Shown: positions 30,901 through 41,205 of the stretch, piece by piece
Layout: every line of letters starts with the position of its first letter
How positions within the stretch are numbered: the stretch's first letter is position 1
The notes under the pieces: generated by a model
What the model was told of the DNA's origin: nothing
What the model saw: the letters and a program-made list of their open reading frames with translations, nothing else
Database searches by the model: none
Translations under genes and position numbers: made by a program
From: Nematopogon swammerdamellus
Lineage: Eukaryota > Arthropoda > Insecta > Lepidoptera > Adelidae
Reading direction: 5' to 3'
Length of the DNA stretch: 64,000 nucleotides
NCBI GenBank assembly: GCA_946902875.1
Contig: OX336348.1
Location: 12,921,741-12,985,740 of the forward strand

Positions 30901-31068
30901 GGATATGCTCGGTAAGCTTAGTCGGTCTCTGGGCGAAAATGCTTCATGGTGAGAGGAAGGTTGCGCAACACTTTGTGACGTGTGAGGTTGTACTCTGTCA
31001 ATAGTGTCAGGTGGAGAACTTACAGGCGCTTTCTGCCCTGCTTCACTGTCGCTATGTTTCTCCTTCAC
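27922..31068 (-). CDS. RLE LINE protein: reverse transcriptase plus restriction-like endonuclease
   Basis: 1,048 codons without a stop, first codon GTG; the true start is unknown because the 5' end looks truncated. Approximate order: a basic region (KAKLRRRKRELIKQLRKAKA, residue 105), RT finger/palm with SSAPGPDGIPYIIYKK (260), PIALTNTISKIFFSII (320), TWLDFENAF (384), GLFQGCCLSPVTFN (435), and FADDITLL (495, catalytic). A thumb follows, then the zinc knuckle CPSCKEF...HLLCGC (825) and the PD-(D/E)xK-type core RPDILIFSK...LVELTVPWE (925-945). The protein would cut a target and reverse-transcribe the element RNA there. No APE endonuclease is present. The hammerhead overlaps its stop. Confidence 0.9.
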   Translation of the reverse strand: MKEKHSDSEAGQKAPVSSPPDTIDRVQPHTSQSVAQPSSHHEAFSPRDRLSLPSISETTWKQHDRCLAERLDLPGCRQSPEDQLCDFQGTIYNYFSELYPVRYHHNPMERENTFKAKLRRRKRELIKQLRKAKASGDRNLCHQLARAMRSILKLIQKVSEQITVAGNEFRKAQNIAAFEKNPFYFAKKAFKEQQGTIRLSTDEMFNYFKSTYTTPEADITYRDPPAPKPKEPALAFDADSPTMEELEYHIKRKPNSSAPGPDGIPYIIYKKCPSVRKHMLNIYKRIWTNREVPDCLGKAVFVLLPKKKEVTDPKDIRPIALTNTISKIFFSIIQARLLKHMCTNDYLPKKYQKGFLPRVAGCLEHNSLLTECLRDARKNERQLTATWLDFENAFGSVRHELLLKALEWYNVPPLICNIIASYYKKLSFVIQVKGETEKTPEIRYGIGLFQGCCLSPVTFNIVINILIDTLVVKEKKWGYRFKYGDTYMAAILAFADDITLLTRNPKQNQSLLKVVDDYCEWTKGMKIKPAKCYCLSLTRKGSKFTSSNPGLTVAGKPIATVADEAPFKFLGKRITSRGKEHPTDDIVQLFEESLRQTDNLPLLGTQKAWIYDNYLTSKLSWPFLVYDFTKQNLTKLDSYVTRFLKSWFGLAHPADSSTLYRSHNNFGLNIKKPSIFYQKARIAKRCILKDSNDSAIQALPNTSLSDELESRLDFYKSFQVGTRTNRSGLGIETAKSDKEILKGFAQEDMEQGFKLHALNLEMQNDWLTVGDFCIPPALKWKSIIYNWSPELLKFYLNAFQLTLPDPSNLVRWGKSTNKLCPSCKEFVGTAKHLLCGCKILLERGQYSYRHDKVLQIIREAINLSIARTRKGQTSSGFQKVNFVKPGANKLPKDRTKPSSILGAAKDWELLMDAHEKHYQMPSEICTTALRPDILIFSKATKHVVLVELTVPWESNIPKDHNIKLNKYCNLVDRIVRNGFKTDLFAVEVGARGLPAKSLYSLFKNLGLPRSTLSSYMERASKTSLEASYRIWIGREREVESGTGGFPAS

Positions 31069-31080
31069 GTGCTTTTCTAA

Positions 31081-31218
31081 AATTATCTAACTGATGGTGA
31101 AAACCGCATGAAAATCCGTTGCGTGGTTTAGGAGGAGTTAGCGGATATACAGACAGAGGCCGAAAGCGACTTCATTTATTTAGTGATAGTGATGATAGTG
31201 ATAGTGATAGTGATAAGT
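31081..31218 (+). mobile_element. RTE-like LINE 3' tail with GATAGT repeat
   Basis: ATTATCTAACTGATGGTGAA, then GCATGAAAATCCGTTGCGTG, ends in TAGTGATAGTGATGATAGTG units. I recall this as the common lepidopteran RTE tail. RLE copy B seems inserted in it. A second TGATAG/TGATGA run at 31,494-31,550 may be another tail. Confidence 0.6.
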
Positions 31219-31876
31219 CGATACTATCATTTTATGTGTTTCGCTTTTCGCTTACTTTTTGTTTATAGACGTCCGGAAATACCAGCCTTCCGGCCATACA
31301 ATCCAGACGTCTATCCCTGCACTCTTGCGAGCACAGTGATCATGTATGCCAGATCGAGGCCCCATAGCTGTACCGTTCTTCCGAAAAAATCCCATGAGAA
31401 ACACAGACTGTGACCTTTCCCCAGCCGATCCGAGCCACCACCCGTCCACCCGACGGAACCCCCGACCGAAGCCGGGAGCCGGGGTGAAGCCTTCAAGTGA
31501 TAGTGATAGTGATAGTGATGATAGTGATGATGATGATGATAGTGATGATCGAAGAGCGCCACGCTGCGAGCGTTAGGGGAAGCTCGGCGCCCGCCGAGCG
31601 AGATAACGCACGGCGCGCATCGGAAAATACTTTTCAATCTTTTTTCAAACATTTGATATAGAAAATTACTTTTCCCCCACATGTCCAATATATCTTTGGA
31701 ACGGGCTTGATTACATTCTCCTGCTGAAGCCCGAGGCGGCACACGATCAAATAATCTCCACCTACATCTTCGAGGTCGTCTTGTAGCCCTCGTGGAATAT
31801 GTTGTAATGACAGCCGCCATAGAGCACCTCTTAATTTTCTTTCTTTTTTTTACTATTTCCTACATGGCCGCTACGT
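31219..31876. other. Unassigned stretch with second TGATAG run
   Basis: No gene. It holds GC-rich sequence up to about 31,490, a (TGATAG/TGATGA)n run at 31,494-31,550, then a short unassigned part. ORFs rich in Asp/Ser or His/Tyr come from the microsatellite. Confidence 0.45.
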
Positions 31877-32250
31877 CAGCTTCGGTAGCTCAGTGGTGCG
31901 GTTGTTCGACTGTTATTAAGCAACCCTGGGCGCGGTCAGTACTTGGATGGGTGACCGCTCGACCGTTGGAGGCTGACCGTGGTTCGAAATCCACGTTAAA
32001 CTGTAGGTTCCTTCCCTTCTTACCTTTCTAGGTGGTATGGTTTATCCCGGCCAGGTTGGTACCACCGCACCGAACGAAACGTCGGTCGAAACGGCTATGT
32101 AAATAGTTCATGTTTTTCGTCCAGTTCAGTGCAGCCGACATGAAATGAAGGGAAGCACTGACATGTCACCTAATTCACCCGGTGTTATGGGCTCACAACA
32201 CGGATGTTGTAGGTGATGTAGCCAACCGTATCAGTATCCATAAAAAAAAA
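31877..32250 (+). mobile_element. Composite tRNA/5S-like SINE, copy 2
   Basis: Best preserved head: CTTCGGTAGCTCAGTGGTGC (A box), then a 5S-like ATTAAGCAACCCTGGGCGCG and GTCAGTACTTGGATGGGTGA, then B box GGTTCGAAATCC. The body ends in an A-run at about 32,243-32,250. Confidence 0.8.
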
Positions 32251-32284
32251 CAATGAAGCTTTGTCGAAAATATCATGCTACAAG

Positions 32285-32443
32285 GTAAGGGAAGGGACCT
32301 ACAGTCTTACGTGGAATCAGAAGCACTGTCAGCCTCCAACGGTCGAACGATCACCCATCATTGCACTGACCGTGCCCAGGACTCAGGTGTGGATATGATC
32401 CGACCTACAGTCGACCAACCGCACCACTGAGCTACCGAGGCTG
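32285..32443 (-). mobile_element. Composite SINE head, reverse copy
   Basis: The reverse complement of the SINE head runs from GGACCTACAGTCTTACGTGG to CACTGAGCTACCGAGGCTGA. It is truncated after the head and lies 35 bp from copy 2 in inverted orientation. Confidence 0.7.
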
Positions 32444-32517
32444 ATGGGGCCGGGCCCTAACAAACTTTTCAACCGACTTCAAAAGTAGGTTCTCAATTCG
32501 ACTGTATGTATTTTTGA

Positions 32518-33760
32518 AGTGAAAACTTCTTTAGCGGCGCTTGGCACTTTTTTAAATAGGGAAAAAATGTTATGTTCGCGTCAGCGAACATAACACAAGA
32601 AATATTGTGTATTTTTTCTCAGCGCGTCAACGTGTCAGCGTCATCCCCGTAGCCTGATCGAAAAAGGGCAAGATAACAATATTATGTCAATATTATGTCA
32701 CGTAGTGAATGTTCAATAGCGGACTGTCGAAATACGTTTACCGAAAGTGTTAGAGACACATTGCCAGTACGGAGGATAATGCTCCGTACTAAGGCTATGG
32801 TACACGTGAGACGTCCGTTATTTTCATGGTTATTAGTGACAACCTACATTTCTAAAAATTCAAACACATATCTCGGCGTACTACACTCTCACAACATAAC
32901 CGAGCACATAATATTACATCATTTACCGAGCGCGAATTTCCACGATCTCTTCCCGCTGTCAGTCCATATTAAAATTATATCTTGTTTGACGTAACGAAAA
33001 AGATTGCAAGCGTCTGTATGGAAATCGGTTTGCCTACTTGGGCAACACTGCCCATCGCGGGTAAAATATGGGCTGCCAGGCTGTTAAAAATATATCCCAA
33101 ATATTACGGGAATTCACATTCGCCTCGGTTGCATTTATTAAATCTATATAGTGAGACATCATCTGAGGACCCCTAGCAGAGGACCATTATTATTAGCAAA
33201 TGGAGTTACAGGCCTTCAGCCAATTAGATCCATGTAACAACACACAGTGCGCGTCATTGCGTGCTAGCCGACTGCCATTAGCGTGGCAACACCACAACGC
33301 GCGCTGTCAAGTATAAAAGCGGAAGTCGGAGAACCGATACGGCACTTCTTCAATAAATTCTCCGCTTCAAATACGATTATAACGCGTTCTGTCAACAAGC
33401 CGCGGCTCTGCACCACCGCCGTCGGTCACGCGTCGCCGAGCCCTCCCTCACGGGCGCTTGCAGCCGTTCCACACAGCGTTGAGAAAGGAGACCCCACAGC
33501 CAGGGTTACGGGTAACATTACACTCCCTTCAGCTCTGTCTAGCCTTGCAAAATTAATGTAGGGTTCCGTAACAAATGCATGTCTGTCCGTTCTACTAAAT
33601 TTTACAATTTTCAACCAATTGCACCAATTTTTTAAGTGAAAACGTCTTTAGCGACACTTGGCACTTTTTTATAAGGGGAAGAAATGTTATGTTCGCGTCA
33701 GCGCGTCAGCGTCATCGCCGTAGTCTGATCGAAAAAGGGGAAGATAACACAATATATCGT
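32518..33760 (+). repeat. Direct repeats flanking an LTR-like segment
   Basis: GTGAAAAC(T/G)TCTTTAGCG-type sequence, followed by AAATGTTATGTTCGCGTCAG and CGTAG(C/T)CTGATCGAAAAAG, occurs at 32,518-32,680 and 33,636-33,745. Between them, 33,240-33,450 has TATAAAAG (33,314) and AATAAA (about 33,353), which suggests an LTR-like promoter and poly(A) region. Family unknown. No coding region is supported; the ORFs at 32,695-33,176 have no known domain. Confidence 0.5.
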
Positions 33761-35400
33761 TGCTATGACAACGCTCAATACATGACATCTCAAAGTTCTG
33801 CAAAATGAATGGAATGGAATGAAATGGTTCCGTAACAAATGCATGTGTCCTTTCTACTAAATTTAACATTTTTTTGTTTTTTTTTCTTTTGTTTTCTTTT
33901 AAGCAATGTTACGGTGTTTTAATTGTTTTAGGGTGTTTAGTTTTTTTTATAACCACCTAAGAATTGTTTTCGGAAATACAAAAAGTTTTCACTTCTGCCG
34001 GCACTCCCGGAGTGGAACTGGTTTTTTAATGTTTGTTACGCGATTACTCAGTCAATTTTGGGCCGATTTTGAAAATTCTTTTTTTTTATTTGGTAGGTCA
34101 TACTTCATGGGACCACCCATATACATTTTATCGAAATTGATTCAGCGGTTTTTGAAAAATCAACAAATATAATATTGTGGTAACCTTCAGCAAAACTTTT
34201 GATGTGGACTTTTTCAGCAATAAAAACATAAGCATGTCGATACCTCAGCACTACAGAGCGTTCACAGTTATTTTACCTCTGACACATATTATTGTATCTT
34301 CCTCTAGGTTGGCACCACTTGCTGTAACTAGTACTACGGTCGTAAAAAGGGTTACTTGCTATTAATATTTTACCCGTGGTAGTGGAAATGATGTATGAGT
34401 ACCTGTTGTACTTGTAGTGATGAGTTCACCTTTGCGCACTCCTGTAGCGCTACCACAGGTTTGGGCTTCACTTCACTTCGATTCGCGTTGCGTAAATTTC
34501 TATAGAAAGCCGTGCAGCGCCCCTAGCGTTAGATGTGATGAACTAAATTCGGTACCATGAGGCTCCTTTGACGTTTGTTGTCGTTCGACGACGACCATTT
34601 TGAAACGATCGAAAGTGTTTTTGTATGAAATTCGCTACCACAAGTGACCATTTTGGTAGTTGTGCTCTACACTAGCCAGCCACTAGGTGAAACGGCAATG
34701 CCACAGGGCCGAGCGGGGTGGCGAGCGGCGGCGGGGAGCGCGGAAAGCGGCCCGCTAGCGCGGCGGCGAGTGCGATGCGACCGTACCACGGTATTGAGCG
34801 GTGCGGCGGCGGCGGCGCGGCGGCGATATCAAAATTTGTTTGAATAGACGGGACGCCCAAAAAATCACCCGTTTTGCTAGCCCCGCCATCGCTCGCCGCT
34901 TGTGGAGCCGCTAGACGCTTCCCGCGCTTGCGTGGCCTTCTAGATACATTCTTGCCGCTTTGCCGAAAGGGCGTGTTATGTTTTTTGTTTATTGAAAATA
35001 TCTGAAAAATGATGCATCGGGGGTATTTCACTTGGAGAATGTGGTTGAGGAGGCCCGGGAACAAGATCTTCGGGATAATCACCGAGAACTTCAAAGAAGC
35101 CTTCTCCTATCTGAGCGAGGAGCTAAGCTCATTTAGCTATAGTTGACTAACTATTCGTGATTTATTATTTCGCTTAATTCTATTCACTTCACCGCTCACT
35201 TTACGCTCACGCAGACAGACGCAGGGGTTGAAATGTGAGCCCGAAGTTGTTGTTAATGTTGTCTATGATCGAACGCGAGAACCTTCGAACGATCGATACG
35301 CGTTCGATGCGTTATGGATGTAACTCATGGTACCAAATCGAACGCAAACAAAATCGTACGTGATGAGTCGACAACACTTACAGTTAGTTTAACAGAAAAC
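33761..35400. other. Unassigned stretch
   Basis: No recognised gene or complete element. The phrase GGTTCCGTAACAAATGCATG recurs (33,553 and 33,826). 34,690-34,830 is very GC-rich and yields Ala/Arg/Pro-rich ORFs on both strands with no domain. 33,900-34,400 has low-complexity T-rich parts. Confidence 0.4.
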
Positions 35401-35500
35401 CTGTGGTAGCCGTACTGCATTTCTTGTTTCTTGTCGTGTAATGTTCTTCTTTCAATTTGTGTGCAATAAAGAGTTTCTATTCTATTCTATTCTAAAACAT
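35400..35500 (+). mobile_element. LINE 3' terminus with TATTC tail
   Basis: GTGTGCAATAAAGAGTTTCT followed by (ATTCT)n at 35,478-35,493 has the form of a LINE end with poly(A) signal and short tandem tail. No ORF part is retained. Confidence 0.5.
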
Positions 35501-35651
35501 ATTCAAATATTTCGTACAGGGAAATAGTACGAACCAATTATGGCAACGCAGAGCTCAGGTTAGCCAACTTGATGGCTAGAGGTAAAATAACTGTAAACGG
35601 TCTCTGCAACACGCGCAAAATTTTGCAGGTTGACACATGGCGAATAATCAC

Positions 35652-37144
35652 CACCGAGCATACCTACGGGAGACGCAACGCTACTGCGTTTGTATCGGAG
35701 CACGGCTAGCCAAAAATCCCTATTACCACGAAAATCGAAATCGCAATTTAATCTTTTATGACGTGACTTGTCTATCTCCGTTACCCATATCGCGCCCCGC
35801 GATATGGAGAGACAGAGCGAGCAAGGCGAGCGACAGGTTTGTTATCGCTGGCTTGGCTCGGGTATCTGGTAGTAAGAGCCGACCGTCCGACCAATCGGAA
35901 GCCTTGCTTGACGGCAACTTGACGGGATCACTACGAATGCCAGTCTGACGGACGATGATGGTGCGGTATATTTGTGAATTTTGAAATTGTTATGTGTAAT
36001 ATTATTTCAAATAGTTTTTACTGAACGAATATTATTGTTTGAATTAAAAAAAAATATTGAAAAATTAAACAAGACTGTTGTTTTAATATTTTTGAAAAGT
36101 TGTACTAATAATCAGTGATAGGAATAAATAGGGCTTATTTACCTAAATTTCGAGGAACAGAGTAAAAGATTGGAGACTTCCTTAAGACAATATTTTTTTC
36201 CGGTTTAATAATATTCATGGTGTTTTAATTTCGCGATTTAAAAAAAGTGGCCGCATTTTGAACTTTTTAGTTACTGGACCGATTGCTTTCAAAATCGATA
36301 TCTGGGTCTCAGTGTGGGCTCTGAATACGAATCTGTAGTCAAAATAAAAAAAAGTGGCCGCCATTTTGAACTTTTTAGTTACTGGACCGATTGCTTTCAA
36401 AATCGGTATATGGGCGTCTCACAGTGTCAAATATGACCTTAAAATCGGACACGTTCTTTTTATTTCAGAAATTAATAGATTTAGTTATTTAAAATGCTAG
36501 AGTAAAACTCCCCCGCCTCTGCGACATTTAGTTTAGGAGAAATATTTTTTTGAAAATTACACTTTTTTAGTTTCCGAAAAGCGAAAAATAATTCTACAAT
36601 TAAAACTAAGCTACTTATTTAAATTTCACTGAGCCTTATCAAAGACCCTTTCGAATATCCACATTTCAAAAGTTATTCGAGGCTGTGAAAGTTTACAGAA
36701 ATTGAATTATATATATTTTTTATTTTTTTTATTTTATTTTTATTCTCCTAGGTCCCGTAGTAGTAGGCGGAGATATTTATGTCGAAAATAGTTAACTATT
36801 TCCTCTGTCCGTTAAAAAAAACCGATGCCTAATTCCATGGGTTTAAGAAGTTATGCTCATTTTAGTGCAATTATCAAGTTTCGGGCAATAGGGTTGGCAC
36901 TTTACAAAATCTTTTATTCACACAGGAAGTTCACTTACTGTAGGTATCTGTGTTTTCTGGTAAGTGGGTCAGAAGGCCCCTCAAAATTAAATGTAATTGG
37001 GTCGAAAGGCCACAATTTTTTTTTTTGACAGTGGGTCCTGAGAATGGGTCAGAACGCCACGAGATCGTGCAAATGCTCTAACACGCGGCTAATTTTCCTA
37101 TATATTAGCGCTCGACGGTTGCCACTCCCGTAGGATGCTCGGTG
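35652..37144. mobile_element. DNA transposon with 8-bp target duplication, short copy
   Basis: The left end CACCGAGCATACC and right end (reverse complement) CACCGAGCATCC form a TIR of about 21 bp. Target duplications ATAATCAC lie at 35,644-35,651 and 37,145-37,152, a perfect 8-bp match. The interior carries less than two units of the GCCGCCATTTT repeat (36,225-36,410) and has no transposase. An 8-bp duplication fits hAT, P or Merlin groups; TIR sequence alone does not decide. Confidence 0.85.
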
Positions 37145-37199
37145 ATAATCACAGAGCATGAAATGCGCGCGCCCGCGCGGGCGGTAGGTATTTCAAATC

Positions 37200-38455
37200 A
37201 AATAAAAAAAACGTTTATTGCACATAAAAGCGTACAGAAGGTAGTACTTAATGCCTATGGCATTTTCCGCCAGCCTACCCTTTTTAAAATATAAAAACCA
37301 GGGTAGGTGCAACAAAACATTGTCTTAGCTTAGATAATAGAAAAATGGAAAACAAAGATTTATATATATATATATATACATAAAATACATACATATAATA
37401 ACCATAAAGTAACCATAGTAAATAGTAAATACATATAAGCATATACAAAATAAAACTCAGGCAACACATGTTATTAAATTACACAGAAACCGATGAACTC
37501 CGAAACAGAAGAAGATGAGGTTTAGGGTTTGAGGAGATGGTCTTTCAAGAGCACTCTGAACGTGTGGATCGATGCATACTGTCGTAAACGAAGAGGAAGT
37601 TCGTTCCACATGCGTGCAGCGTGCACTGTGAAAGAGTCAGTGTAAAAGACTGAGGAGTGGGACGGGATAGCAAGAACAAGGGTGTCAGAGGACCTTAATG
37701 ATACACCGTGGGAAGAAAGCATTTGGAAACGGTCTGATAGGTATTTAGGAGCAGCAGGGTCATTCAGTGTGCAGTACAAGAGAGAGAGGACATGGGAATT
37801 CCTACGACGACGAATGTCGAGCCACTGAAGGCTAGATCGGAACTCAGAAATGTGATCATATTTCCGCAGACCGAAAATGTAGCGGATGCACATGTTTAGT
37901 AGCCGGTCCAACTTATTCAGCAGCTCTTCATTGACGTCGAGGTAACAGATATCCGCGTAGTCTAGGATAGGGAGGAGAAGAGATTGTACCAACATAGTCT
38001 TTGTGCTGATAGGTGGGAAATTCTGCAGACGCTTGAGAGAATGCAAGCTGGCGAACACTTTCCGGCTAACCTCGCCGACTTGTACGTTCCATGATAACGT
38101 CTCATCAATATATAGGCCAAGGTTTTTGACCACCTTAACCAGAGGGACTGCGACACCATTAAATAGAATATGTGGTAAAGATGTTTTGTCAAGTTTGCTT
38201 AACAGTTTTGTAGAACCGATAACTATCGCCTGCGTTTTCTGAGGGTTTACCAGTAGACCATATCGCTCAGCCCATGAGAGTACTGAGTCAAGGTCGATGT
38301 TCATGAGAGCAAAAGCACTGCCAACATCCTCACCCCTAAAGTGCCTATAGAGCTGCAAGTCGTCAGCGTATAGGTGGTAGCGACACATAAGAGATGCAAC
38401 GACAGTGTTGATGAAAATAGAGAAAAGAAGGGGAGAAAGTACGTAAGTAAAAGTA
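37200..38455 (-). mobile_element. 5'-truncated CR1/jockey-like LINE
   Basis: The 3' end with GTGCAATAAACG and ATTTG-type tail lies at about 37,195-37,230 (minus strand). The 5' break is at about 38,455, inside the RT. A TA microsatellite is at 37,359-37,377. Confidence 0.7.
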
Positions 38456-38487
38456 TTTGATGCTCTGTGCGAATAATTTTGTGCCAC
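37522..38487 (-). pseudogene. LINE reverse transcriptase, C-terminal two thirds
   Basis: The 321-codon frame starts in foreign sequence and enters the RT at YVLSPLLFSIFINTVV (motif B remnant), then YHLYADDLQLYRHF (catalytic YADD). It continues with KVVKNLGLYIDETLSWN, the thumb, and a C-terminal region ending LRVLLKDHLLKP-like. Open to a natural stop at 37,522. The endonuclease and the first RT motifs are lost by 5' truncation, so it is a dead copy. The family is CR1/jockey-like by motif style. Confidence 0.8.
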
Positions 38488-38594
38488 TTCAACCGATTTC
38501 GATTATTCGATTTAGATTATTATTTTTTAGTGCGAATAATTTTGTGCCACTTCAACCGATTTCGATTATTCGATTTAGATTATTATTTTTTATG
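38469..38594 (+). repeat. 63-bp tandem duplication
   Basis: Two consecutive copies of a 63-bp unit beginning GTGCGAATAATTTTGTGCC, essentially identical. Confidence 0.9.
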
Positions 38595-38929
38595 TAATAT
38601 TACTAAAAAGAATGAAATAAAAACTGTTTTAAAAAACATAAAACGGACTTAAAAAAAATTGAATAAAAAAGTAATAAGTTTTTTAAAACGATTTTTTTAT
38701 GTAATTCGATATGGGTGGCTGAGTCGGAGGGGCCAAAGCACATGCTCCGACCAGCCAATATAACCACCGAGAAGGTAGGTGCCATACTAGAAACTTCCCT
38801 GGAATGCTGGCTATACTGAACTAGAGGACCGGCGGCGACCTCCGGACTATACGCGCAGTGTCGAGCAAATGGTACCTAGTCAAGTGTTACTAATTATGCA
38901 GTTAGAACCTCAAGATATAATTTTATCAG

Positions 38930-39360
38930 CTAAGGCCTCCTTTACAGTGTAGTAGGTAGGCTTTCTTTGCAAGAGTAGATTTTAGGTGTTTCTTAAACAA
39001 AGTATCATTAAGATTTTTTACCTCTTCAGGTATTTTATTATAAAATACCTGACTATTACAAAATTACAAACAACACTATTCGACATTTTAGATAAATCTG
39101 TGCTTCGTAATTTTGAATATTATTTTTACTCCTAGTGTCATGCTGGTGAATATCGGAATGAAGAGTAGCGTTCTGCATATACTTCCTATCACAGCAGATA
39201 TTTTGATAAATATAAACACTGGGTAATGTCATGATTCCTTCTTTATGAAATACATTTTTACAAGAGTCCCTGGCTTTCATGCTGAGTACACAACGCAATG
39301 CTCTTTTTTGAAGAACAAATATTGCGACAGATCGATGCTCTGTGAAGTGGACTGTATTAA
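38930..39360 (-). pseudogene. CR1-like LINE 3' fragment
   Basis: The minus strand reads a LINE C-terminus: VLQKRALRCVLSMKARDSC, GIMTLPSVYIYQNI, then after stops NKIPEEVKNL and FKKHLKSTLAKKAYYTVKEA. Several breaks. The RT core is absent. Confidence 0.65.
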
Positions 39361-39702
39361 TTATGAATGGAGACGCCCGAAAGCGAGACTAGGCGAAAAG
39401 AAAAGTAAGAGAGCTATTTTCAATACGTTTTTAATCGGCCGCCATGCTAGCCGTGACAGCAATCGCGCTCATGCGCACAACCATATCTTTATTCTAATCG
39501 TCGTCCGCCACAAATATTCTGTAAGATTACGCTGCATTTCCCCAAAACAATAGTCCGTAAGACATAAGACTATCGAAGTAAGCATAATAGACAGTTTTGG
39601 CGGCTTGCCTACCGTGCTACCCACGAGTCGTGCTACCACACAGTTCTTTGATTTTTAGGGTTCCGTATCCGGTACGGGACCCTATTACTAAGCCGAAGCC
39701 GT

Positions 39703-39890
39703 CTGTCTGTCTGTCTGTCCGTCCGTCCGTCCGTCCGTCCGTCCGTCCGTCCGTCCGTCCGTCCGTCCGTCCTTCCGTCCGTCCGTCCGTCCGTCCGTCC
39801 GTCCGTCCGTCCGTCCGTCCGTCCGTCCGTCCGTCCGTCCGTCCGTCCGTCCGTCCGTCCGTCCGTCCATCTGTCTGTCTGTCTGTACGA
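39703..39890 (+). repeat. GTCC/GTCT microsatellite
   Basis: About 45 tandem GTCC units edged by GTCT units lie inside a GGGTTCCGTATCCGGTACGG repeat context. ORFs of repeating RPSV or DGRT are artefacts. Confidence 0.95.
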
Positions 39891-39974
39891 GGGCTGTATC
39901 TCTTGAACCGTAATAGGTAGCCCGTTGAAATATTCGCAGAATATGTGTTATTATGGTCGATATAACAACAAATA

Positions 39975-40290
39975 ATAAAAATAAGAAAAAGTCAAAAATT
40001 CACATAGAAGAAACCAAAAGAAGGGTCTTGGGAATGTTTGGTCTTAAGATTTCTAATATTTTTTTTTATTTCACAATGTGAGACTGGATTGAAAGTTATT
40101 GTTTTATTCGTTTTAATATTTCGTGGAGTGTAACTTACTAAATATTGTGATGCAGCTTCAGAACTAGCTTTGATATTTTTCATTGTTTCCTGAGCAATAG
40201 TAGAAAAATATTTATTAAAGTAATTTGCAATACTTGAGCTATTTATAATGTCGTCTCTTATTTTTAATTCTATATTGAGATTGAAATATA
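39975..40290 (-). pseudogene. LINE RT fragment (endonuclease-RT linker)
   Basis: The minus strand reads SSSIANYFNKYFSTIAQE, then a spacer and FNPVSHCEIKKNIRNLKTK, the region that precedes the RT fingers in CR1/jockey-like ORF2. Short and broken. Confidence 0.55.
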
Positions 40291-40379
40291 TTTTTATTCA
40301 CACCAATAGTATGGCTATTATTTTATTTTATTATTTACACAATATAATTATTAAACAAATTACACATTTGCAAATATTT

Positions 40380-40430
40380 CGACGTGTCTGTCGTCATCAG
40401 TGGAAAAAATATATTAATATATAATGGCTA
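40380..40430 (-). ncRNA. Hammerhead-like core in Penelope terminal region
   Basis: On the minus strand CTGATGA is followed by CGAC-AGACAC-GTCG (stem II) and GAAA, with a following ATATTT-GC-AAATGT stem. Penelope-like elements are known to carry hammerheads. Here the residue after stem III would be G instead of A/C/U and stem I is not clear, so it is probably decayed. Confidence 0.35.
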
Positions 40431-40559
40431 AGGTGTCAGTGTCAAACCCTTTTTTTTGCAATAGTTTAATGGATGATTTTCAAGCCGGGTGAGTGAAGCG
40501 CGCCGAGATTCCATATATAAGATGACTCCCATGTTCGTAGCTCTATTTCTTTTAATGGT

Positions 40560-40900
40560 GGGTTGAATGACTTAATTAGACGACGGTGAAGCATTGGTTG
40601 AATGGAGTTTGATGATGTCGGCAGTGTGTTGAGATGGAAAGTGGCGAGTTTACTGAGTTCGATGTGAATCTGTGGAGATTAATCCTAATGTGTAATGGAT
40701 TGATGGTTGAACCTATGTGGTATGATGTGCAATGACGGCATTCCGAAATGTATATGCATGAAGACGTTTTGCAGCTTGAGTATGGTTGTGTTGTGACTTA
40801 TATGATTTGAGTTTGTCGGGTGAATGTTGAAGTTTGTGTTGATGATTTCACATGTCTTACAGCGTTTGTGGTTGCATGGTGTGGTACCGAATGATGATGA
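40560..40900 (-). pseudogene. Penelope GIY-YIG endonuclease remnant
   Basis: Shifting frames give FGTTPCNHKRCKTCEIINT, then ISECRHCTSYHIGSTINPL and RINLHRFTSNS. The Cys pairs, GST and the downstream Arg/His pattern match the zinc-containing GIY-YIG nuclease of Penelope-like elements. Broken by frameshifts. Confidence 0.55.
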
Positions 40901-41205
40901 TATTGTGTTTTCTTGAAATGGTTTCTTTTTTTATAGAATTCTAGACAGGTTTGGTTTTTGTTTAAAAACGACGGCCGCTGGTTTAGGTAGGTTTTTGTTT
41001 CGTTGCTTGTTTGGAGGATTGGGAGATTGCCTTGGATGAGGTGTTTATTTTGTTTGCTCCGTGAAAGTATGGTGTGATGAATCGTAATGTGTTTGGTTCT
41101 GCGGTATTGTTGTTAGATGGTGAGTTGTATATTATATGTTTGCTCATTTGTTTATTGATGGTTGTTTCTGGGTAACTTCTCTGTAGGAGGGCATTTTTTA
41201 TAGTG

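Larger units (their letters stand above)
27754..31080 (-). mobile_element. RLE-type LINE copy B, longest copy
   Basis: It runs on the minus strand from about 31,080 to the shared terminus ...GATCCACACCTTC at 27,754, without poly(A). At its 5' side it joins an RTE-like tail at about 31,070-31,085, so the N-terminal region may be truncated. It is nearly identical to copies A and C, implying recent activity. Single ORF with C-terminal restriction-like endonuclease: R2/NeSL/R4-type in the broad sense, clade not decided. Confidence 0.85.

Noticed and set aside
34672..35094. 140-aa minus-strand ORF
   Set aside because: Half A/T-rich, half GC-rich, no domain; likely a composition artefact.
39597..39920. 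ORFs encoding RPSV or DGRT repeats
   Set aside because: Pure GTCC/GTCT microsatellite.
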